A DNA stretch of 64,000 nt. Source: Thiorhodococcus drewsii AZ1 (GTDB lineage: Bacteria; Pseudomonadota; Gammaproteobacteria; Chromatiales; Chromatiaceae). A model generated the notes under the pieces. The model did not search any database and had not been told where the DNA came from. It saw nothing but the letters and a program-made list of their open reading frames with translations. The stretch is from positions 1-64,000 of the forward strand of contig NZ_AFWT01000026.1 of NCBI RefSeq assembly GCF_000224065.1. The letters run 5' to 3'. The position numbers were made by a program, and so were the translations under genes. Numbering within the stretch: the first letter of the stretch is position 1; the number at the start of each line of letters is the position of its first letter. Positions 1 through 11,377 of this stretch are shown in pieces.

Positions 1-101
1 GGCCAGGCGCCGGTGGCGGGGAGCCGGAGGACGGCGCCGACCCGCGCGGCGATGGCGGCGTAGCGATCGGCCTCCGCCTGGCCGCCAATTGCCGCGCTCA
101 T
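1..101 (-). CDS. Partial CDS at left edge, coupled to the HTH gene
   Basis: The ATG at 101 overlaps the TGA stop of the upstream HTH gene as ATGA, and 33 codons stay open to the window edge (it begins MSAAIGGQAEADRYAAIAAR). A four-base overlap normally means translational coupling, so the two products probably act together. Only the N-terminus is visible and I recognise no family. Confidence 0.55.
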   Translation of the reverse strand, partial: MSAAIGGQAEADRYAAIAARVGAVLRLPATGAW

Positions 102-1645
102 GCCACTAGCCCCGGGATCTTGCCGAGCAGGTCAGTGGCCTTGGTGGCGAGTTCGACGACCTTGTCGGCGGCGGGCAGAGCACCGATCGCGCGCTGGAAC
201 AGGGACTTCGTGGCCTCTGAAATCGGCTGGTTCTCCTCCACCTCCCCTTGGGCGCTGCGGCACGCCTTGCGTAGATCGGCGTAGCGAGACTCCCCGGTGC
301 CGGTTTCTGCGAGCAAGCGCTCGAGCAGCGGCAGCAGCTCGGCCTGCGGGGTGGTCAGGTTGTGCTGATGGGCCTGCGCCGGCCCGGCGGCCATATTGGC
401 GGGACCATTGCCGGAGTGAATGTTGACGTTGAACTGGACGGGTGCGCCTTGGGACTCGGTCATGGTTGTCGACTCCGGTCTGGGGATTGATTGGGTGGAC
501 TGCGTTGCTTGCTCGGGAGTCGTCGCGAGGATTCGACGACGCCCGTCGACCGCCTGCAGATGCGCTGCGTACCAGGTCTCCAGCATTTCGCTATCGGCAC
601 GTAGCACGGTGCTGGCGCGCCTCGGATCGCCGCAATCGAACAAGACCAGGTTCGGCAACAGCCTCAACAGACCGTTTTTGACGTCTTCCGCCTCACAGGC
701 GCACTGCTCCCAGAGACCGAAGACGTGCGAGTGGCGGCTGTTGTGTCGGGACAGTTCTCTGTTGACTCTCTGGCGAAAGTCCTCGAAGGCACGACTGTCG
801 GTCAGCGCGGGTCTGTCCTGATCGACCGTGCCGAGCGTATCGGCGAATGCGCAGACGAGTTGATGCAGTCGCGCATCGACACTGAGCTGGGTGACGTTGC
901 CAGAACGCACCGCGCGGGTGGAACCCTGGCTGTCGTCGAGCCGTGCCTCGGCGGTGTCCGGGACCGCTCGCACCAGGCGCATGCCATCGAGCCGTCGCGC
1001 CCGATCGATCAGCGCCCGGAAGGGCCACGCCTTGGATTCACCGTGATGCTGGTGCCAACGACCGGGAGCAAGTCCGTCATCGGCAGCGGCACAGGCCAGG
1101 ATGATCGTCCGGAGAAACAGCCCCAGGGTATCCAGGTGATCGGCCGTCGCGGCGCGGGCGATGGTCTCGTCGAGCGGGATGTCGACCAGATTGTTGAAGT
1201 CAGCGAGTCTGCCCTCGTCCAGCAACCGGGCGATGTGCGCGGCCTGAGTCAGGGCATCAGGCAGACCCGACTCGCGCTCGGCGATGCGCTCGACGAGCCC
1301 AGTTGCATCGCAGGCAGCAAGCGCACGCCGAATCGGCGCCGGATCGATGGTCGGGAAATATTTGGCCCGACGCAGCCGGTCGGCCGCATCGCGGGCACGC
1401 TGGGCATGTGGGGACTGCCCGTTGGCGTCCAGGTCGCGGGCATGATTCTCGGTCAGCTGGATCGGGCAAACACCGACCTCTTTCGCCAGATCCTCGTAGC
1501 GCACCTGCTGCGGGGTGTCTGAACCACACCGCTCCAGCCGCTGGATCGTCTTGACGTTGACATTCAGCGCCGCAGCCAGCGCCTCTTGCGTGAGTCCATC
1601 GGGTTCGACGGCCTCTCGCGGCCCCCTCAACCAATTGCTGCCCAT
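98..1645 (-). CDS. HTH-domain protein with Gly/Asn linker and helical C-terminal domain, unknown role
   Basis: The protein has 515 residues. An XRE-like helix-turn-helix lies near residues 18-60 (motif LTQEALAAALNVNVKTIQRL). A long helical middle without a recognised fold follows. Near residues 400-430 there is a Gly/Asn/Ala-rich linker (VNIHSGNGPANMAAG), then a compact helical C-terminal domain. This HTH / large helical body / low-complexity linker / small tail layout resembles proteins that sense or recruit partners in bacterial conflict systems, but that is analogy and not a family assignment. I chose the ATG at 1645 because AAGGGAG precedes it; the open frame extends upstream to 1897 without a ribosome site. 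The stop overlaps the start of the next gene (ATGA), giving a two-gene operon that leaves the window. Confidence 0.7.
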   Translation of the reverse strand: MGSNWLRGPREAVEPDGLTQEALAAALNVNVKTIQRLERCGSDTPQQVRYEDLAKEVGVCPIQLTENHARDLDANGQSPHAQRARDAADRLRRAKYFPTIDPAPIRRALAACDATGLVERIAERESGLPDALTQAAHIARLLDEGRLADFNNLVDIPLDETIARAATADHLDTLGLFLRTIILACAAADDGLAPGRWHQHHGESKAWPFRALIDRARRLDGMRLVRAVPDTAEARLDDSQGSTRAVRSGNVTQLSVDARLHQLVCAFADTLGTVDQDRPALTDSRAFEDFRQRVNRELSRHNSRHSHVFGLWEQCACEAEDVKNGLLRLLPNLVLFDCGDPRRASTVLRADSEMLETWYAAHLQAVDGRRRILATTPEQATQSTQSIPRPESTTMTESQGAPVQFNVNIHSGNGPANMAAGPAQAHQHNLTTPQAELLPLLERLLAETGTGESRYADLRKACRSAQGEVEENQPISEATKSLFQRAIGALPAADKVVELATKATDLLGKIPGLVA

Positions 1646-1974
1646 GGTCCGGCTCCCTTCGATGGGATCGGCGACGGGCCGATCCTCGACACAAAATCTA
1701 GCCAGAATCGGTTGCCGGCGACAGGACAGACACCGGACAAGATTCAGCCGATAGAGGACATACGCTGGCTTTCGAGAACCAGCGGCTTGCCTGAAACGGC
1801 GAATTCGCCACGGCACCGACCGAAATCGACCCATTCGGAACACACCGAAAGGCGGATGTACCTTTCCGTCACTTTTCCGACCGAGCCTAACGGCCAAACG
1901 CGGGGCAATCCTCAGCGCAGACAGGCCGCCGCGCTGCGATCTGCCAAGGCCAAGGACGCTCGGGTCCCTGCTCC
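1646..1974. other. Intergenic region between the HTH gene and the anfA promoter
   Basis: The region must carry the promoter of the leftward HTH gene. I see no convincing -35/-10 pair, no NifA-type TGT-N10-ACA site and no hairpin. Open frames crossing it have no ribosome sites and look like chance. Confidence 0.4.
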
Positions 1975-1990
1975 TGGCACTCGACTTGCT
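1975..1990 (+). promoter_or_regulatory. Sigma-54 (-24/-12) promoter of anfA
   Basis: TGGCAC at 1975-1980, five bases, then TTGCT at 1986-1990 gives a full match to TGGCAC-N5-TTGC. The expected transcription start near 2000 leaves a leader of about 30 nt before the ATG at 2032. anfA itself would thus need an enhancer-binding activator (NtrC, NifA or AnfA itself). No upstream activator site was identified. Confidence 0.75.
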
Positions 1991-2031
1991 GTGCTAGGCA
2001 GATCGTACCCGCAGCATCCGCTCCGCCATTT

Positions 2032-3651
<1,620 letters not shown>

Positions 3652-3665
3652 CCCCTACGCTCCAC

Positions 3666-3685
3666 CGAAGGCTTATCCGCCTTCG
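3666..3685 (+). terminator. Hairpin after anfA
   Basis: CGAAGGC and GCCTTCG form a perfect 7-bp stem with a 6-nt loop, 14 bases after the anfA stop. A pyrimidine tract rather than a pure U run follows, so termination is plausible but not certain. Confidence 0.5.
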
Positions 3686-3722
3686 CCTCCCTTCCCTCCC
3701 TTCCCTCCCTTCCCTCCCTTCC
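3686..3722. repeat. Four tandem copies of a 9-bp polypyrimidine unit
   Basis: The unit CCTCCCTTC is repeated four times without interruption. The opposite strand carries regularly spaced GGG runs, so it could form a G-quadruplex or an H-DNA triplex. It sits just downstream of the anfA hairpin. Confidence 0.85.
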
Positions 3723-3770
3723 AGGTCCCCGGCTCCACCTCGGGGCATCCCCTGCTTCATGCGCTCACTG

Positions 3771-3795
3771 GCTGACCGATGCTCAATCGGTCAGC
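3771..3795. repeat. Perfect 10-bp inverted repeat
   Basis: GCTGACCGAT and ATCGGTCAGC are exact reverse complements separated by five bases. There is no T run on either side. It may be a weak terminator, a protein site, or the remnant of a mobile element. Confidence 0.6.
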
Positions 3796-4182
3796 GCCTT
3801 CCATCTTGAATCCGACGTTGAGCCTGCGTTGCCGCGCCGGGTTGCCACTCGGCCGCCGGTCTTGCTCCCAGGAAACGCCGCCGATCCAGCGAACCAGTTC
3901 AGACAGCTCCATCAGCAGCCGATCCGCATGACGAAACCCGAATTGACGTCTCGCGAACAATCCCACCGAAATTGCACCCGAGAGGTAACTCTTTCGAAAT
4001 GGCAGCTCCAAAAACCGAATGATATTTCGTTCATCCAGGAACAAAAAACGCCGAATAAATATTCCGAGTTGGCTTTAGCTTCATCAAAAAACAGCGCCAG
4101 CCATATCAAGTCATTTTATTTCAACGACTTCCACAAAACGCAGCGAGTGAGCGCACCAGCCACGGATCGGAAACTCAATTCC
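3796..4182. other. AT-rich region upstream of anfH with candidate activator and IHF sites
   Basis: From about 3930 the composition becomes clearly AT-rich compared with the flanking genes. A perfect dyad GAATAAATATTC lies at 4053-4064. TATCAAGTCATTT at 4104-4116 matches the IHF consensus with one mismatch, about 70 bp upstream of the -24 element. That is the usual layout of a sigma-54 promoter with a distant enhancer and a DNA bend. Which sequence AnfA binds cannot be decided from this window. I see no convincing gene here. Confidence 0.35.
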
Positions 4183-4198
4183 TGGCACACCCGTTGCA
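4183..4198 (+). promoter_or_regulatory. Sigma-54 (-24/-12) promoter of the anfH operon
   Basis: TGGCACACCCGTTGCA is a full match to TGGCAC-N5-TTGCA. The predicted start near 4209 leaves a leader of about 80 nt before anfH. This is the expected target of AnfA encoded just upstream. Confidence 0.88.
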
Positions 4199-4276
4199 AA
4201 TAGATTCATGCCGGGGCGATCTCCCAATCCGGCCGAATCTTCACTCACTCTCATTGATTCAATAAAGACCGAATAG

Positions 4277-5116
<840 letters not shown>

Positions 5117-5141
5117 TCGGCGAGAGACGGGAGTCAATGCA

Positions 5142-5459
5142 ATGAAAATGATTCGAGCGATCGTACGTCCGGACGCCGCAGACAGTGTCGCCGAGGCACT
5201 CGCCGATGCGGGCTTCTACTCCATGACTCAGGTCCACGCCTTCGGGCGCGGCAAGCAGAAAGGGATCTCGCTCGGCAGCATCCGTTATGACGAGCTGCCC
5301 AAGACCATGATCCTGATGGTGGCCGAGGACGATGACGTCGAGGAGATCGTCAAGCTGGTCAATTTCAAGGCCTACACCGGCAACTTCGGCGACGGCAAGG
5401 TCTTCGTCTCCCCGGTCGATGAAGCCTTCACGGTGCGTACCGGCCAACCCGGGCTCTGA
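5142..5459 (+). CDS. nifI1: NifI1, PII-like regulator of nitrogenase activity
   Basis: This 105-residue PII-superfamily protein lies between anfH and anfD, the hallmark position of nifI1. Family knowledge from methanogens: NifI1 and NifI2 form a hetero-oligomer that binds the dinitrogenase and blocks access of the Fe protein; 2-oxoglutarate releases it and glutamine-replete conditions favour inhibition. The T-loop region (FGRGKQKGISLGSIRYDELP) lacks the Tyr51 context of uridylylated GlnB, consistent with control by effector rather than by UMP. It is 25 bp after anfH and 14 bp before nifI2. Confidence 0.88.
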   Translation: MKMIRAIVRPDAADSVAEALADAGFYSMTQVHAFGRGKQKGISLGSIRYDELPKTMILMVAEDDDVEEIVKLVNFKAYTGNFGDGKVFVSPVDEAFTVRTGQPGL

Positions 5460-5473
5460 GGCCGGAGGATCCC

Positions 5474-7795
<2,322 letters not shown>

Positions 7796-7811
7796 CCGGG
7801 GATCGAACACC

Positions 7812-9209
7812 ATGCATTGCGAACTCAAAGAGAAAGACCGGATCGGGACCATCAACCCGATCTTCACCTGCCAGCCGGCCGGCGCCCAGTACGCCAGCAT
7901 CGGCATCAAGGAGTGCATCGGCATCGTCCATGGCGGCCAGGGCTGCGTCATGTTCGTGCGATTGCTGATCTCGCAGCACCTGAAGGAGAGCTTCGAGATC
8001 GCCTCCTCCTCGGTGCACGAGGACGGCGCGGTGTTCGGCGCGCTCGACCGCGTCGAGCAGGCAGTGGACGTGCTGCTGATGCGCTATCCGCACGTCAAGG
8101 TGGTGCCCATCATCAGCACCTGCTCGACCGAGGTCATCGGCGACGACATCGACGGCGTGGTGCGCAAGCTCAACGAGGGGCTGCTGCAGGAAAAGTACGC
8201 GGGACGCGAGGTCCACCTCATCCCCATCCACACCCCGAGCTTCGTCGGCAGCATGGTCAGCGGCTACGACGTCGCGGTGAGAGACTTCGTCAAGTACTTC
8301 GCCGAGCCCGGCGAGCCCGGCGAGCCCAACGGCAAGGTCAACCTGATCACCGGCTGGGTCAACCCCGGCGACGTCAAGGCGCTCAAACATCTGATGACCG
8401 AGATGGACATCCAGGCCAACGTGCTGTTCGAGATCGAGAGCTTCGATTCGCCGCTGATGCCCGACGGCAACTACGTCTCGCACGGCAGCACCACCATTGA
8501 GGATCTCAAGAGCACCGGCAGCGCCAGCGCCACCCTCGCGCTCAACCGCTATGAGGGGGGCCAGGCGGCCAAGTACCTGGAAAGCGAGTTCAACCAGCCG
8601 ACCATCGTCGGTCCGACCCCGATCGGCATCCGCAACACGGATACCTTCCTGGCCAACCTGAAGACGCTCACCGGCAAGCCGATCTCGCACTCGCTGGTAG
8701 TGGAACGGGGCATCGCCATCGATGCCCTGACCGACCTCACGCACATGTTCCTGGCCGACAAGCGGGTCGCCATCTACGGCAATCCGGACCTGGTGATCGG
8801 ACTCGCCGAGTTCTGTCTGGACCTGGAGATGAAGCCGGTCCTGCTGCTGCTCGGCGACGACAACGCCAATTACCCGGACGATCCGCGCATCCAGGCGATC
8901 CAGCAGAACGTCGACTACCCGATGGAGATCATCACCAACGCCGACCTGTGGGATCTGGAGAACCGGGTCAAGAACGAGGGGCTGGAGCTGGACCTGATCC
9001 TCGGGCACTCGAAGGGGCGCTTCGCGGCGATGGAATGCAACGTGCCGATGGTGCGGGTGGGCTTCCCGACCTACGACCGGGCCGGTCTCTACCGCTACCC
9101 GGTGGTCGGGTACGAGGGCGCGGCCTGGCTCGCCGAGCAGATGGCCAACACCCTCTTCACCGACATGGAATACAAAAAGAACAAGGAGTGGGTACTCAAC
9201 GTCTGGTAG
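7812..9209 (+). CDS. anfK: AnfK, beta subunit of the Fe-only dinitrogenase
   Basis: The 465-residue subunit supplies the other three P-cluster cysteines: Cys20 (NPIFTC), Cys45 (HGGQGC) and Cys104 (STCSTEVIGDD). It follows anfG by 16 bp. A local tandem of Gly-Glu-Pro codons (about 8304-8331, AEPGEPGEPNG) sits in a surface-loop region and looks like a small in-frame expansion. A GC-rich hairpin follows the stop. Confidence 0.95.
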   Translation: MHCELKEKDRIGTINPIFTCQPAGAQYASIGIKECIGIVHGGQGCVMFVRLLISQHLKESFEIASSSVHEDGAVFGALDRVEQAVDVLLMRYPHVKVVPIISTCSTEVIGDDIDGVVRKLNEGLLQEKYAGREVHLIPIHTPSFVGSMVSGYDVAVRDFVKYFAEPGEPGEPNGKVNLITGWVNPGDVKALKHLMTEMDIQANVLFEIESFDSPLMPDGNYVSHGSTTIEDLKSTGSASATLALNRYEGGQAAKYLESEFNQPTIVGPTPIGIRNTDTFLANLKTLTGKPISHSLVVERGIAIDALTDLTHMFLADKRVAIYGNPDLVIGLAEFCLDLEMKPVLLLLGDDNANYPDDPRIQAIQQNVDYPMEIITNADLWDLENRVKNEGLELDLILGHSKGRFAAMECNVPMVRVGFPTYDRAGLYRYPVVGYEGAAWLAEQMANTLFTDMEYKKNKEWVLNVW

Positions 9210-9243
9210 CCGCAACCGCGCCCCGTCACTGACACCGGCCCGA

Positions 9244-9264
9244 CCGCTCCCCGCACGGGAGCGG
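9244..9264 (+). terminator. GC hairpin between anfK and the accessory genes
   Basis: CCGCTCCC and GGGAGCGG form a perfect 8-bp stem with a 5-nt loop, 34 bases after anfK. There is no U run, so it may instead act as a 3' stabiliser or processing site that keeps structural-gene mRNA more abundant than the accessory genes. Confidence 0.5.
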
Positions 9265-9289
9265 CGCGCCCCAACCACCAGCAGGTTCG

Positions 9290-9727
9290 ATGATGTCACT
9301 CGTCCTCTTCGAAACGCACGAGAAGAAACTCCAGCGCTGCCTGACCGACGCCCGAGGCTATCACCAGCGCGCTGTGCAATTCGCCACCGACGGCGAGCGC
9401 GCGAGCCTCGTCTTCAACATCGCCGCCGTGGCGATCGAGGCCTATCTGATCGCGCTCTGTGCCCGTCACGAGATCCTGCCGTTCAATCACGACTACGGCA
9501 GTCTGGTGACAGTCGCCGAGGAAGCCGTGACGTTCACGCCCGAGCTGAAGACGGCCATCCTCTCGCTCGACACAATCTTCGGCATCTGCTCGCTCGAGAA
9601 CTACCACCACGGCACACCGATCCAGATCGACGCCGATCGCACCCTGACCATCTGCGACGCGCTGTCGCAGATGTTCGAGCCACCTCACACCGCCGACACG
9701 CCGTCACTGCGGGCCGGACAGGTCTAA
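9290..9727 (+). CDS. HEPN-like small helical protein in the anf operon
   Basis: The protein has 145 residues and is mostly helical. Its N-terminal half (SLVFNIAAVAIEAYLIALCA followed by FNHDYGSLV) has the rhythm of HEPN-fold proteins, with a polar helix, a hydrophobic helix with a buried Glu, then a His-Asp turn. The catalytic RX4-6H pattern of HEPN RNases is not clearly present, so it may be a non-catalytic binding version. It sits 80 bp after anfK and 13 bp before the next gene, all in the same direction, so co-expression with the nitrogenase is likely. Its biochemical role is unknown. Confidence 0.6.
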   Translation: MMSLVLFETHEKKLQRCLTDARGYHQRAVQFATDGERASLVFNIAAVAIEAYLIALCARHEILPFNHDYGSLVTVAEEAVTFTPELKTAILSLDTIFGICSLENYHHGTPIQIDADRTLTICDALSQMFEPPHTADTPSLRAGQV

Positions 9728-9740
9728 CGGAATCCAGAGC

Positions 9741-10247
9741 ATGACCACGAACCAACCCCAATCCGCGCGGCACCCGCACGCCGCCATGCGGCGCAGCGAC
9801 CGCGAGATCACCGAACGCGCCGAGATCGACGCCATCATCCAATCGACCCGGGTCATGAATCTGGCCCTATCGGACGCGAACGTCCCCTTCGTCGTCCCGG
9901 TCTTCTACGCCTACGACGGGCGCTCGCTCTTCATCCACTCGGCCAAGGGCGGCAGCAAGATCGGCATCATGCGTCGCAACGACAAGGTCTGCTTCGCCAT
10001 CTCGGTCGACCAAGGGGTCATCGAGAGCGACCAGGCATGCGACTTCGAGGCCAAACACCGCACCGTCATCGGCTTCGGCCGCGCCTGCTTCATCGAGGAC
10101 GAGGCCGAAAAGATCGCTGCGCTCGATCGCATCGTCGCCCGTTTCAGCGAGCACGCCTTCACCTATCCCAAGACCAATCTCGACGCTACCGCCGTGATCC
10201 GGATCGAGATCGAATCCATCAAGGGCAAGAGCCACGGCTTCGGCTAA
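9741..10247 (+). CDS. PNPOx-fold (split-barrel) flavin/haem-binding protein in the anf operon
   Basis: The 168-residue protein matches the pyridoxamine-5'-phosphate-oxidase-like split barrel: MRRSDREIT opening, strands around ALSDANVPFVVPVFYAYDG, LFIHSAKGGSKIGIMRRN for phosphate binding, then VCFAISVDQG. The anf clusters of Rhodobacter and Azotobacter carry a gene called anf3, whose product I recall as a low-potential haem/FAD oxidase linked to the Fe-only nitrogenase. This could be that protein or a relative; I cannot confirm it. A role in oxygen protection or electron transfer is inferred from position only. Confidence 0.7.
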   Translation: MTTNQPQSARHPHAAMRRSDREITERAEIDAIIQSTRVMNLALSDANVPFVVPVFYAYDGRSLFIHSAKGGSKIGIMRRNDKVCFAISVDQGVIESDQACDFEAKHRTVIGFGRACFIEDEAEKIAALDRIVARFSEHAFTYPKTNLDATAVIRIEIESIKGKSHGFG

Positions 10248-10319
10248 ACGCGCAACCGCCTCCACGCACGACCGGGAAATCGCCGTACCGACCGTCCACG
10301 TCCATCGGGAGAGTCAACG

Positions 10320-11030
10320 ATGAAGATTGCCGCCTGCATCGACAGCCAGGGCCAGCCCCTGTCGCCACAAGAGCCGGGCGTCCTGCGCCTCTTCGCGCAC
10401 CAGGACGGCACCTGGCAACAGCTATCGGATACCGCCTTCAAGGGCATCGGCGCGGGCTCGATCAGCGAGCTCACACAACGCACCGAACAGCTCGGCAGCC
10501 TGCTCGACGGCGCCGAGGCGCTGCTGGTGCGCGACGTCAAGGGCATCGCCGTCACCCTGCTGCAGAACCTGGGACTGCGTCTGTGGCGCCTCGACGGACC
10601 GCCCGAGGCCGCACTCGACGCGGTCCGGCATGAGATCGAACAGTCCGCAATCGAAATGCCGGACCCGGCCCGATTCTTCGAGTCAGGCGACAGCAAGGGC
10701 ACCTATCGAATCGACCTCGCCGCCGTGCTCGCCAGCGATTCCAGCCTCAACTCACAGATCGTCCTCATTCCATTCCTGGAGCAGACCGACTTCAGACGAC
10801 TAGAGGTCGTCTGCGACCACCCGCCGCGCTGGCTCGACAAACAGCTACCGGCGCTCGGCCTCGACTGGGAGCAGCAGGAGACCCAGGACAGCGCCTACCG
10901 GCTCCTCATTCGCCCAATCGGGGAGCGGACGATCACCTCACCGCCCCCAACGATTGGATGCGGCAACCACGGCAAAGCTCACGCCCCCGGGCGCACGGGC
11001 GGCGGTTGCCAGGGAGGCGGCTGCGCCTAG
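10320..11030 (+). CDS. anfO: AnfO, accessory protein of the Fe-only nitrogenase
   Basis: The 236-residue protein begins MKIAACIDSQGQPLSPQEPG, matching the AnfO family, which is specific to Fe-only nitrogenase loci and whose exact function is unsettled. The start is preceded by GGGAGAG. The last 24 residues are unusual: rich in Gly with three Cys and two His (GCGNHGKAH, then GGGCQGGGCA), which looks like a flexible metal-binding tail. As last gene of the anf run it is 72 bp after the PNPOx gene. Confidence 0.85.
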   Translation: MKIAACIDSQGQPLSPQEPGVLRLFAHQDGTWQQLSDTAFKGIGAGSISELTQRTEQLGSLLDGAEALLVRDVKGIAVTLLQNLGLRLWRLDGPPEAALDAVRHEIEQSAIEMPDPARFFESGDSKGTYRIDLAAVLASDSSLNSQIVLIPFLEQTDFRRLEVVCDHPPRWLDKQLPALGLDWEQQETQDSAYRLLIRPIGERTITSPPPTIGCGNHGKAHAPGRTGGGCQGGGCA

Positions 11031-11377
11031 CGAAAGCCCCAACGCAAACGTTGCACACCAAGGAGTGGTCGCAGCTCCAAGCAAAACCCCACCATCAGCA
11101 CGACGCGCGCTGTCGGCGTTCGCTACCTGCAGATTGGGCGAAATGTCTCAGGTGCGGACAAGCACGCCTTTTCCGTTGGAGGCAGCTGTCGACGGGACAG
11201 TTAGGTTCTGACCTCCCTGACGAGAACGAGGATTCGATCACCTCTTCGCAGTCGTCCAGCGTGGCCAAGATGTCGCCCGGTGACATGTCCATTCTCCAAA
11301 CGATGGGGGCTGTTTGTGGGGGCCGGGGCGGTTTTGTGCTCTTGTGAGTGATCGGTCGCCAGGCGTGGGTTGTGGTC
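11031..11377. other. Intergenic, no supported gene
   Basis: Convergent space between anfO and the SEFIR gene. Short frames exist on both strands, including a minus-strand stretch reading MSPGDILATLDDCEEV near 11,287, but none has a ribosome site or a recognisable family. No clear terminator was found. Confidence 0.4.

Noticed and set aside
725-1522. Plus-strand frame opposite the HTH gene
   Set aside because: No ribosome site, and the minus-strand gene has a recognisable HTH and a coupled partner.
3757-4044. 95-codon minus-strand frame, thought to be a transposase fragment
   Set aside because: No transposase motif recognised, no ribosome site, and it covers the anfH regulatory region.
3829-4203. 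124-codon plus-strand frame before anfH
   Set aside because: It runs through the sigma-54 promoter, has unusual codons and no recognisable family.
11287-11377. DUF433-like fragment on the minus strand (MSPGDILATLDD)
   Set aside because: The match is too short and lacks the rest of the domain.
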